12,526 nt of DNA from Gemmatimonadota bacterium. Lineage in GTDB: Bacteria; Gemmatimonadota; Gemmatimonadetes; Palauibacterales; Palauibacteraceae. The DNA is taken from the NCBI GenBank assembly GCA_023554435.1, contig JAMJQV010000269.1, positions 1 to 12,526 on the forward strand, read 5' to 3'. Position numbers and translations under genes: made by a program. This document shows positions 6,819-12,526 of the stretch, piece by piece (position 1 is the first letter of the stretch; the number at the start of each line of letters is the position of its first letter). The notes under the pieces are model-generated. The model was not told the DNA's origin. It searched no databases and saw only the letters and a list, made by a program, of their open reading frames with translations.

Positions 6819-7157
6819 TCAGAAGAGCCGGCCGCCGTTCGGCACAGGGCGTGTGGGCGCCAGCAGGATCGTCTCGCCGTCCTCGTCTGGAATGCCCAGG
6901 GTGAGGCACTGGGATTCGAAGCCCGCGATGTTGCGGACACCCATGTTGAGGACGGCGATGACCTGTCGACCGACCAGGTCGTCGAGGTCGTACCGTCCAG
7001 GCAAGCCGGCGGCAGACTGTCGAATTCCCAGTTCGGAGCCGAAGTCGATTCGAAGGCGGTACAGGGGCTTTCGGGCCCGGGGGAAGTCCTCCGCCTCTAC
7101 GATCGTGCCGACCCTGATGTCCACCTTCTCGAATTCTCCGTAGGCGATCGTACTCAA
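6819..7157 (-). CDS. csaA: CsaA-type tRNA-binding (EMAPII/OB-fold) protein
   Basis: This is a 112-residue stand-alone OB-fold tRNA-binding domain. It matches the CsaA family from end to end: FEKVDIRVGTIVEAEDFP near the start, ARKPLYRLRIDFGSELGI in the middle, VGRQVIAVLNMGVRNIAGF, then a final LLAPTRPVPNGGRLF. CsaA has been described as a chaperone/export-related factor and structurally resembles the dimeric tRNA-binding domain of methionyl-tRNA synthetase; its role here is unproven. The usual SSAQ phrase reads QSAA and the NFPP phrase reads NMGV, so it is a moderately diverged member. The start codon is TTG (7157-7155), supported by GGAG seven bases upstream and by the N-terminus aligning with the family. 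It follows the lipoprotein gene after 61 bp that contain a very stable hairpin, and its stop is five bases before ygfZ. Confidence 0.88.
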   Translation of the reverse strand: MSTIAYGEFEKVDIRVGTIVEAEDFPRARKPLYRLRIDFGSELGIRQSAAGLPGRYDLDDLVGRQVIAVLNMGVRNIAGFESQCLTLGIPDEDGETILLAPTRPVPNGGRLF

Positions 7158-7178
7158 GGCAGGTCTCCGGCGTTGTAG

Positions 7179-7208
7179 CCGCGGGGCGGGAGAGGCCCGG
7201 CCCCGCGG
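7179..7208 (-). promoter_or_regulatory. Very stable intergenic RNA hairpin between lipoprotein gene and csaA
   Basis: The arms CCGCGGGGC and GCCCCGCGG are perfectly complementary (9 bp, all G-C). After a one-base bulge, an inner GGG/CCC extends the stem around a 5-base loop. It starts 10 bases after the lipoprotein stop and ends 21 bases before the csaA TTG, just upstream of its GGAG. No T-tract follows on either strand. A partial terminator, a processing or stability element that separates lipoprotein dose from the downstream genes, or a translational control element are all possible. Confidence 0.5.
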
Positions 7209-7218
7209 TGCACGTTGA

Positions 7219-7821
7219 CTAGCCGGCGGATTCGATCACGAACGTGACGCGCCGGTTCATGAAGCCACCCTTGGCATCGCCCCACTCACCCGGTGCGACC
7301 TGGTGCGCTTCGCCCATCCCGATGGCCCGCACGTTATCAGCGTCGAGACCATGCTCCACGAGATAGCCTGCGACAGTCTCCGCCCGCTTCTGCGACAGGA
7401 GCTTGTTGTACTCCTCCGGCCCAGCCGCGTCCGTATAACCCTGGACGGTCACCACGGAGTTGGCGTAATGGTGGCTCACGACGTGAGCGAACCTCTCCAG
7501 GAACGCCTGGTCGCCGGACCGAACATCGTACGAGTCAAACTCGAAATTCACCGGCGAAGCGAACATGATGTGGTCTTCGTAGCGCTCGACCATCGCATGG
7601 TACTCGTCGGCCAGCTCCTCGAGCTCTGCCTGAAGGGCATCCAGCTCGACCTGCAGGGCGTCGATTCCCTCGGCGTTGGCCTCGATTCCAGCGCTCTGCT
7701 CATCGAGTTGTGCCTGCATCTGAGCCATCGACTGGTCGAACTGATCCTGGCTGACCTTGTTGCAGCCGGCCGCGACCGCGACGACCGCGACCAGCGTAAA
7801 GCGAACGAGAACGGAATTCAT
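7219..7821 (-). CDS. OmpA-domain (Pal-like) outer-membrane lipoprotein
   Basis: This 200-residue protein begins with a lipoprotein signal peptide (hydrophobic FTLVAVVAVAAG, lipobox VAAGC, lipidated Cys20). A heptad-like coiled coil follows (about 23-83, repeats of ALQxELDALQ type), then an OmpA/Pal peptidoglycan-binding domain (about 90-197). Domain marks are NFEFDSYDVR at 92-101, GYTDAAG at 128-134 (Asp131) and LLSQKRAETV at 141-150 (Arg146), the pair that in OmpA homologues binds diaminopimelate, then NRRVTFVIE at 189-197. Family role: tethering the outer membrane to peptidoglycan. The start is ATG 7821, with GAGG six bases upstream; GTG 7845 and ATG 7833 are in frame but lack this. It follows a consensus -10 hexamer by about 65 bases and may lead the operon running to 2206. 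Confidence 0.92.
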   Translation of the reverse strand: MNSVLVRFTLVAVVAVAAGCNKVSQDQFDQSMAQMQAQLDEQSAGIEANAEGIDALQVELDALQAELEELADEYHAMVERYEDHIMFASPVNFEFDSYDVRSGDQAFLERFAHVVSHHYANSVVTVQGYTDAAGPEEYNKLLSQKRAETVAGYLVEHGLDADNVRAIGMGEAHQVAPGEWGDAKGGFMNRRVTFVIESAG

Positions 7822-7886
7822 AACGAACCTCATGGATTGTGACACGGGTGCTCGGGACCCTCATCGGCGGGGTCACGAGGCCGGTG

Positions 7887-7894
7887 ATTATAAT
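7887..7894. promoter_or_regulatory. Symmetric divergent promoter -10 (ATTATAAT)
   Basis: The octamer ATTATAAT is its own reverse complement, so a perfect TATAAT occurs on both strands (plus 7889-7894, minus 7892-7887). It stands out in otherwise GC-rich sequence between two divergent genes: the OmpA-domain lipoprotein (ATG 7821) and the aconitase-like gene (ATG 8055). Expected leaders are about 60 and 150 bases. No clear TTGACA-like -35 is present at 16-18 bp on either side. On the plus strand a TG lies two bases before the hexamer, close to but not exactly an extended -10. Confidence 0.55.
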
Positions 7895-7915
7895 GGGAAG
7901 GGCTCGCCGGAGCGA

Positions 7916-7931
7916 TTCTGGCGCGCGAAGT
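7916..7931. repeat. 16-bp direct repeat, copy 1 of 2 (copy 2 at 8074-8089)
   Basis: TTCTGGCGCGCGAAGT occurs here in the leader of the aconitase-like gene and again, exactly, at 8074-8089 inside its first codons, where it encodes part of LLAREV. The spacing is 158 bp. An exact 16-mer repeat at this distance is uncommon by chance even in GC-rich DNA, although the GCGCGC core makes it less striking. It may reflect a small local duplication of the gene's 5' end. Confidence 0.6.
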
Positions 7932-8054
7932 GCTCGCGGGGTCGCCCGGACGGGTCGGCCCGAATAGATTGACGGCCCCCGATTCCCGGTGCGCCGGCGA
8001 CGAGGCTGCGGCGCGAGACCGAGTGACGAGCGGGACGGACTCCCTACAGCGGTG

Positions 8055-10058
8055 ATGCAGATGCTCGACAGACTTCTGGCGCGCGAAGTAGGCAAGCGAC
8101 CGGCGACGGTACGCCTGCAGGGCAGGGTTCTCTTCCTGACGGAAGACCCGGAGCTGATCCGGCGCCAGCTGGCGGGCGAGGACCTGGACTGGGATCCGTC
8201 CATTCCCCTGCGCAACGACATCAGCACGGACGAAATCACTCCGGGCTGGGTGTGCTACTACTACGACGAGATGCTCGGCCAGTATCCGTACGTCGGCCTC
8301 CTCTGTGAGGGCGAACATCCGGTTGGCAAGGGAGATGTGGCCGGTGGCGGGTTCGTGGCGGCGGTTTCAGGCAAGCGGCGCGGCAAGGGATCGAGTCGCG
8401 AGGCTGCCCCGTACGCTGAGCGGGCGGCTGGCATTCGTGTCGTCATCGCCGAGAACATCGAGCGTATCTACCGGGAAAACTGCGAGAACCTGGGAATCCT
8501 CACATCGACCGATTTCTCCCTTATCGATCGTATTCGTCAGGGAGACGAAATCCCCCTCGAGGCATTCATCGGCGACGCCGGTCGAATCCAGAGGGACATC
8601 ATCGAGTACGGCGGCCTGCTGGACTACGCCGTCGCCCGCTTGAAGGGCCTGGTCCAGGTTCCGGTGGTGGTCAGGGACGCGGATCGTCCTATGACGGTGT
8701 CCGAGAAGATCCTGGCTCGGCACTGGGTGGCCGATCTGGCCGCGGACGAGGTCGGCGTCGATGCGGTGGCACCCGGCGACGCAGGCTTCGTTCGCACGGA
8801 CATCCGGTTCAGTCACGAGTACGTGACTCCCATGGCCTCCACCTTCTGGGAGGCCTTCGCGGGCGAGGATGCGACCCTCAACGAACCCGACAGCATTTAC
8901 TTCTTCCGCGACCACCTGGCGTTCCTGGACCAGGTGATCAGCGAGGAGAAGAAAGCGGCGGGGCTGCTGGACGCAGCGCACGGCCTGCACGACAGGCAGC
9001 GTGAGTTCGCGGCGAAACAGGGAATCCGTCTGCACGGCGAGCTTCCGGACCGCACCGGCTCGGAAGCCATCTGTCACGTGAAGGTGCTTGGCGACTACGC
9101 GCTGCCGGGACAGGTGGTGGTGGGCAGCGATTCGCACACGCCACACTCGGGGGCCCTCGGGTGCGTGGCCTTCGGCGTCGGTACGACCGCGCTGGTGAAC
9201 TCCTGGGCCACGCGGGACGTAAGACTCCGCGTGCCCGCCTCCGTGCGCATCGAGATCACGGGTCGCAAGCCGGACAACGTCACGGCCAAGGACATGATGA
9301 TCGAAGTGCTCCGACATCCCTACGTCCGCGGGGGCGATGCGATCGGGAAGATCCTGGAGTACACGGGCGAGGCCGTGCGGGCATTGAGCATCGATGAGCG
9401 CGCAACGTTGACGAACATGGCGGCGGAAGTCGGCGGATTCACCGGCATCGTGGCGCCGGACGAGACCACGATCGAGTGGCTCGTGTCACACCGCGGTATG
9501 CCTCGCACCGAGGCCGAAGCGCTGACGAGCGGCAACTACAGCGACGACGATGCCGAATACGAGTGGACGATGACCATCGATGCGTCAGAGCTGCGGCCGA
9601 TGGTGGCCACACCCGGCGATCCCGGAAACGGCGTGGCCATCGACGAGCTTGAGGGCGATGTCGCTGTGGACATCGTGTACGCGGGCTCCTGCACCGGCGC
9701 GAAGTGGCATGACATCGAGATGGCGGCCGAAGTCGTCAGGAAGGCCCTGTCCGAAGGGCGCCACGTGCCGGATTCGATCCAGGCGTGGCTTCAGTACGGA
9801 TCGCTGGAGGTCGAGGAGTTCGCCCGCAAGCAGGGGTACCACGAGCTCTTCGTCGAGGCGGGGATCGACGTCCTTCCTCCCGGATGCGGTGCCTGCATCA
9901 ACGCGGGCCCGGGAGTCAGCTTCGACGCGGAAACGGTCACGGTGAGCTCGATCAACCGAAACTTCCCGGGGCGAAGCGGGCCGGGGCAGGTGTATCTGGC
10001 CAGCCCGTACACCGTCCTGGCGTCTGCCTTCGCCGGGAAGATCGTGGCGTTCGAGTAA
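8055..10058 (+). CDS. Aconitase-superfamily hydro-lyase, swivel domain first (LeuD-LeuC-like fusion)
   Basis: This 667-residue protein holds both parts of an aconitase/isopropylmalate isomerase, in swapped order. The N-terminal swivel domain (about 20-175) has NDISTDEITPG near 54-64 and the substrate-binding GKGSSREAAP loop at 110-119 (Ser113/Ser114-Arg115). The catalytic core (about 200-667) has VVGSDSHTPHSG at 355-366, Cys546 in GSCTG, Cys611 and Cys614 in CGAC (the three [4Fe-4S] ligands), NRNFPGR at 634-640 and YLASPYTVLASAFAGKI at the end. All key residues are present, so an active Fe-S hydro-lyase is expected. Substrate is unknown: no leucine, lysine or TCA genes are adjacent. Order matches AcnB, but without its N-terminal HEAT-like domain. 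ATG 8061, preceded by GGTGAT, is an alternative start; the frame is open to GTG 7989. Confidence 0.9.
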   Translation: MQMLDRLLAREVGKRPATVRLQGRVLFLTEDPELIRRQLAGEDLDWDPSIPLRNDISTDEITPGWVCYYYDEMLGQYPYVGLLCEGEHPVGKGDVAGGGFVAAVSGKRRGKGSSREAAPYAERAAGIRVVIAENIERIYRENCENLGILTSTDFSLIDRIRQGDEIPLEAFIGDAGRIQRDIIEYGGLLDYAVARLKGLVQVPVVVRDADRPMTVSEKILARHWVADLAADEVGVDAVAPGDAGFVRTDIRFSHEYVTPMASTFWEAFAGEDATLNEPDSIYFFRDHLAFLDQVISEEKKAAGLLDAAHGLHDRQREFAAKQGIRLHGELPDRTGSEAICHVKVLGDYALPGQVVVGSDSHTPHSGALGCVAFGVGTTALVNSWATRDVRLRVPASVRIEITGRKPDNVTAKDMMIEVLRHPYVRGGDAIGKILEYTGEAVRALSIDERATLTNMAAEVGGFTGIVAPDETTIEWLVSHRGMPRTEAEALTSGNYSDDDAEYEWTMTIDASELRPMVATPGDPGNGVAIDELEGDVAVDIVYAGSCTGAKWHDIEMAAEVVRKALSEGRHVPDSIQAWLQYGSLEVEEFARKQGYHELFVEAGIDVLPPGCGACINAGPGVSFDAETVTVSSINRNFPGRSGPGQVYLASPYTVLASAFAGKIVAFE

Positions 10059-10077
10059 GAAAGTCTCGCGGGAGGCC

Positions 10078-10407
10078 TCAGACCTCGATCTTGTCCAGGT
10101 CGAGATTCTCCCAGTCGACGTTTTCGATCTTCTCGTCGCCAGCCGGCAACTCGGCGGGGCCCTCCCCCAGCGCGGCGGAGGCCTTCGCCTTGTTCTTCGC
10201 ACGCAGGCGTCCTCCGACCCAGCCCAGCAGCATTCCGGCGCCAAGCGGGACGAGCAGCAACAGCGCAACGGTGGTGGTCACTGTGGTGAAGAAAAGGTCG
10301 ATGGTGACCGGATCCATGTTCAGGAAGGCGAAGAACACCAGGGCGACCGCCACGATCAGCAGGAATATCTGCTGAATGGACAGGATCGTCTTCTTCAAGT
10401 CAGCCAT
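10078..10407 (-). CDS. LapA-domain (DUF1049-like) small inner-membrane protein
   Basis: This 109-residue protein has two transmembrane helices: about 14-31 (IFLLIVAVALVFFAFLNM) and 45-67 (TTVALLLLVPLGAGMLLGWVGG). A basic patch (RLRAKNKAKA) and an acidic C-terminal tail ending ENVDWENLDLDKIEV follow. A first helix ending in an FLN phrase, a short beta-like loop and a second helix with GxxLG is the pattern of LapA/YciS-type domains, which in Escherichia coli work with LapB in controlling lipopolysaccharide synthesis. The long acidic tail is not part of the core domain. The start ATG 10407 has GGGGGG about four bases upstream. It lies 37 bases past the patatin gene's last codon on the same strand (likely one operon) and converges on the aconitase-like gene with only 19 bp between stops. 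Confidence 0.75.
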   Translation of the reverse strand: MADLKKTILSIQQIFLLIVAVALVFFAFLNMDPVTIDLFFTTVTTTVALLLLVPLGAGMLLGWVGGRLRAKNKAKASAALGEGPAELPAGDEKIENVDWENLDLDKIEV

Positions 10408-10439
10408 GTGACCCCCCGTTCCGGCGCTTCATTTCCTGT

Positions 10440-12083
10440 TCAGCGTGCGCCGCGCAGCGCCGCTATGGCCCGGTCGGCTGCCCACCGTCGGACGACCGGC
10501 TTCCACGCCCAGCCGAAAGCCGACGCCACTGCTCCAGGCTGAAGCTCCGAGATTACCCGGTCCGCCTCGGCCTCGGCCAGCTCCCGCAGGCGCGCCTTGC
10601 CGATGGCCGGGATCGAATCGAACCCTGGATCGATCTTGTCGACCCGGTACTCGGCTTTCTCTCCCGGATCGTACGAAATCACGTCCTGCAGGGTTTCCTG
10701 GATCACCCGCCGGGCGTCGCGCCGTCCGGCTCGGAAGTCGTTGGCTCGCCAGTCACGGTGGAAAAACCCACCGAAGTGGCCCAGGAAGTCTCCCGCCAGC
10801 GGCTGTCCGTCCTCGGGTGCCACGAGGTAGAGGGGAAGGACGTCCTTGTCCTGGAGGCCTGCCGCGGCTTCGAGCACGAAGACCAACTTCGCCAGCCTGG
10901 CCCGTGCGGCGCGCGAGTCGGCACTCGACAGAGCCGAGGCGTACGCCGGGTCGGCCTCGATTCGCTCGACGGCCGCATCGAGATGGTCGCCCGCGGGATC
11001 GTCAGACGCGGTCCCGCTCGTCCCGGCGTCGGCCACCTGCATCTCGGCGACATGCTCGGCCAGTTCTCCGATGTACCGACCGATGGCAAAGGCCCCGGGG
11101 TCCGCCAGGTCCGGAGCCAGGTCGGGCAGACGCTCGACCAGGGCACGCAGGATCTCGAGACGAGTGTTGATCCGGTTCGCGGTGACCCAGTCGCGGGCGG
11201 CGCCCTGCCCCAACACGGCTTTCGCCAGCGCCGATGCCATGCCACCAAGACTGCTCGGGGGGCCTTCGAACCCGTGGTGTCCCGCCCCGGCACTCTCGAG
11301 CGCCGGCTCGACGAACAGGTACCGTCGGTCCTGTCCCTGGTGTCCCTGTTGAGTCTCCACGAGGTCGCGAGCGAGGCCAAGCGGAGCGTTATCGAACAGT
11401 CCGCCGTCCAGATACCACATGTCTACCTTGCCGTCGGGCCCGACGCTCAGGCGAGCACCCGGATAGTCCGCCTTGCTGCGGCCGATCTGACGGGGCGGAA
11501 ACGCGAACGGGAAGCTGGCCGAGGCGACGGCCGCGTCTGCCACTTCGCCCCACACGGGGGCTCCGGCGCGGCTCTCCTTCGTCAGCTGGAACTTGATGGA
11601 GTCGGTATGGACGCGCGTTCCGAAAGCCCGCTCCGGGTCATTCAGGAAACGGTATCGCCGGTCGTAAGGGACCCCGTACAGATTGGCGAGGGTGAAGCCG
11701 AGCCGAATCGAGTCGCCGCCGGCTCTCGACGGTTCGTCGTCGGACGCGGGGTCGGAGGCGACAAGGGTCCGGGTCAGCTCGTCCAGTACCGAGACATCCA
11801 GCCACCCTTCACGCTGGGGACGCGCCGGGTCGAGGAGGACCGAGACATCGGCCGCATCCACCCAGGCCTTCTCGATCCACGGAAGCAGGTTCCGATTCAC
11901 CGACAGGCAACGGGCGGCGAGCGCCGCATTCAGGGCGCCGGCCGAGGCGCCCGTGATGACGTCGATGACGACCGTGTCCTTCCGCCGGTTTCCCTCGACG
12001 GCACGAATGATCTCGGACACCGCTCCACCGATGTAGGAACCGAGAGAAGCACCACCGCCGAGTACCAATGCAATCCGTGTCAT
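10440..12083 (-). CDS. Patatin-like phospholipase with a long C-terminal extension
   Basis: This 547-residue protein has a complete patatin catalytic core: the oxyanion loop GGGASLGSYIGG at 9-20, the nucleophile motif GASAG at 45-49 (Ser47) and the catalytic Asp in DGGLFDNAP at 226-234 (Asp226). SASFPFAFPP at 188-197 is the usual phrase before the Asp motif. The family hydrolyses acyl esters of membrane lipids. No signal peptide or obvious membrane helix is seen, so a cytoplasmic or peripheral location is likely. Residues from about 300 to 547 form an acidic, Ala-rich, mostly helical extension with no motif I recognise. Start ATG 12083 has GGAAGA about five bases upstream. It precedes the LapA-domain gene on the same strand. 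Its upstream region holds several hairpins. Confidence 0.9.
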   Translation of the reverse strand: MTRIALVLGGGASLGSYIGGAVSEIIRAVEGNRRKDTVVIDVITGASAGALNAALAARCLSVNRNLLPWIEKAWVDAADVSVLLDPARPQREGWLDVSVLDELTRTLVASDPASDDEPSRAGGDSIRLGFTLANLYGVPYDRRYRFLNDPERAFGTRVHTDSIKFQLTKESRAGAPVWGEVADAAVASASFPFAFPPRQIGRSKADYPGARLSVGPDGKVDMWYLDGGLFDNAPLGLARDLVETQQGHQGQDRRYLFVEPALESAGAGHHGFEGPPSSLGGMASALAKAVLGQGAARDWVTANRINTRLEILRALVERLPDLAPDLADPGAFAIGRYIGELAEHVAEMQVADAGTSGTASDDPAGDHLDAAVERIEADPAYASALSSADSRAARARLAKLVFVLEAAAGLQDKDVLPLYLVAPEDGQPLAGDFLGHFGGFFHRDWRANDFRAGRRDARRVIQETLQDVISYDPGEKAEYRVDKIDPGFDSIPAIGKARLRELAEAEADRVISELQPGAVASAFGWAWKPVVRRWAADRAIAALRGAR

Positions 12084-12310
12084 ATGTCTTCCAATATGGG
12101 TTTGATTCGGGGAGCCAAAGTGTTCCCGGCCACCGCCGCAGGCAAGCTTGGGGGTCGCTGTCAGGACCCGGGGGAACCACTCGGGGGGGTTCGGCGTTAC
12201 ACCTATTCAGACGACGTGAAGATGGCCGTCTGACGTGTTTCGCGCCGATAACGGTATGAGCCTCGCCGTCACGTGCCGGAGCCGCCAGGCGGCCTTTTCC
12301 TATTCAGGGC
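12084..12310. other. 227-bp intergenic region with several predicted hairpins
   Basis: This lies between the M23 peptidase stop and the patatin start (both minus strand). Inverted repeats in order: CGGGGA/TTCCCG (12108-12113 and 12123-12128, with a G-T pair that favours the plus strand), GGGTC/GACCC (12152-12156 and 12165-12169), GAACC/GGTTC (12174-12178 and 12188-12192), TCAGACG/CGTCTGA (12207-12213 and 12227-12233) and the terminator-like hairpin at 12281-12298. I found no tRNA, SRP RNA or riboswitch consensus that fits. It may be a minus-strand leader for the patatin gene or a plus-strand small RNA. Confidence 0.45.
12281..12298 (+). terminator. Terminator-like hairpin with T-tract on plus strand
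   Basis: GCCGCC-A-GGCGGC is followed by CTTTT on the plus strand. The one-base centre means the real loop would be three bases on a 5-bp stem. No plus-strand gene lies upstream. On the minus strand, where the M23 gene has just ended, an AAAA precedes the hairpin but no T-tract follows. It either ends an unannotated plus-strand transcript from 12084-12280, blocks antisense transcription into the peptidase gene, or is a weak minus-strand terminator. Confidence 0.4.
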
Positions 12311-12526
12311 CTAGGGCGTCGGAATCTCCAGACCCAGGAGATTGCCTGCGTCCTGCCCCGTCCCGTCCACCCACAGCGACCAGTGCAGGTGTGGCCCGGT
12401 CACGCGTCCGGTCGCCCCGGCCCGACCGATCAGGTCTCCCGTTTCCACCATGTCCCCTTCCGAGACGAGTATCTCGGAGAGGTGAAAGTACCCGGTGTAC
12501 ACGCCCAGACCGTGATCGACGAAGAT
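12311..12526 (-). CDS. M23-family peptidoglycan endopeptidase, C-terminal part
   Basis: The last 71 residues are visible; the start lies right of the window. They begin IFVDHGLGVYTGYFHLSEI, continue EGDMVETGDLIGRAGATGRVTG and contain GPHLHW, then end after a short tail, with stop TAG at 12311. This is the C-terminal half of the LytM/M23 metallopeptidase domain. The His in YFHLS is the catalytic His and the second His of HLH is a zinc ligand; the first zinc ligands (HxxxD) would lie off the window. The family cuts peptide cross-links in peptidoglycan or acts as an activator when degenerate; the visible catalytic residues are intact. The closeness of VDHGLG to the cut edge shows the frame continues upstream. 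Confidence 0.9.
   Translation of the reverse strand: MFVDHGLGVYTGYFHLSEILVSEGDMVETGDLIGRAGATGRVTGPHLHWSLWVDGTGQDAGNLLGLEIPTP

Noticed and set aside
10059..10080. GAGGCCTC palindrome as a two-way terminator between the convergent aconitase and LapA-domain genes
   Set aside because: Its 4-bp arms with no loop and no T-tract cannot form a useful terminator.
12150..12195. Resemblance of GUCAGGACCCGGGGGAACCA to the conserved tip of bacterial SRP RNA
   Set aside because: Several conserved bases, including the GGAA loop, are wrong, and the flanks cannot pair into the required long helix.
12170..12205. GGGTTCGGC as a tRNA T-arm
   Set aside because: No GTTCRAN loop, no acceptor stem partner and no anticodon arm at the right distance.
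10758..12233. 491-codon plus-strand open frame opposite the patatin gene
   Set aside because: The minus strand carries a complete patatin with all catalytic motifs; the plus frame shows no domain and has typical antisense composition.
12100..12240. Possible c-di-AMP (ydaO) riboswitch, suggested by GGGGGAACCAC on plus and CCTGACAGC on minus near a cell-wall peptidase gene
   Set aside because: The two motifs fall on opposite strands, the order is wrong, and the peptidase gene lies upstream rather than downstream on the relevant strand.

Overview
The window is GC-rich bacterial chromosome with no mobile elements, tRNA or rRNA genes, or CRISPR arrays visible. Gene density is high and ten of the eleven genes lie on the minus strand. 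A lipobox protein with an OmpA domain implies an outer membrane. Base composition and gene content (TTG and possibly CTG starts, an E1/E2 2-oxoacid dehydrogenase set, CsaA, YgfZ, a patatin next to a LapA-domain protein) suggest a Gram-negative, high-GC lineage. A Gemmatimonadota- or Acidobacteriota-like source is my guess; it is not demonstrated.

Layout, left to right. (1) Positions 1-1774, minus: a MacA/HlyD-type membrane-fusion protein followed by the start of a MacB/LolD-type ABC ATPase, which is cut by the window edge. Together they form the front of an efflux or export operon. (2) 1775-2205: a 431-bp intergenic stretch with a CRP-like dyad, a 17-bp perfect palindrome and a stem-loop downstream of the next operon. 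(3) 2206-7821, minus: a probable six-gene run in transcription order: OmpA-domain lipoprotein, CsaA-type tRNA-binding protein, YgfZ-type folate/Fe-S protein, 2-oxoacid dehydrogenase E1 alpha, E1 beta and E2. The last three form one enzyme complex; its E3 is not in the window. (4) 7822-8054: a divergent promoter region centred on a self-palindromic ATTATAAT, which gives a consensus -10 hexamer on both strands. (5) 8055-10058, plus: one aconitase-superfamily polypeptide with the swivel (LeuD-like) domain first and the Fe-S catalytic (LeuC-like) domains second. (6) 10078-12083, minus: a patatin-like lipase and a small two-helix LapA-domain membrane protein. (7) 12084-12310: an intergenic region with several predicted hairpins, ending in a terminator-like hairpin on the plus strand. 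(8) 12311-12526, minus: the C-terminus of an M23 peptidase cut by the window edge.

Most notable: the swivel-first aconitase fusion; the co-location of a YgfZ homologue with a lipoyl-dependent dehydrogenase and an Fe-S hydratase, since the YgfZ relative IBA57 is needed to mature lipoate synthase and aconitase in mitochondria; a probable CTG start for E1 alpha; and the symmetric promoter. Nothing seen amounts to a clearly new defence or mobile system.
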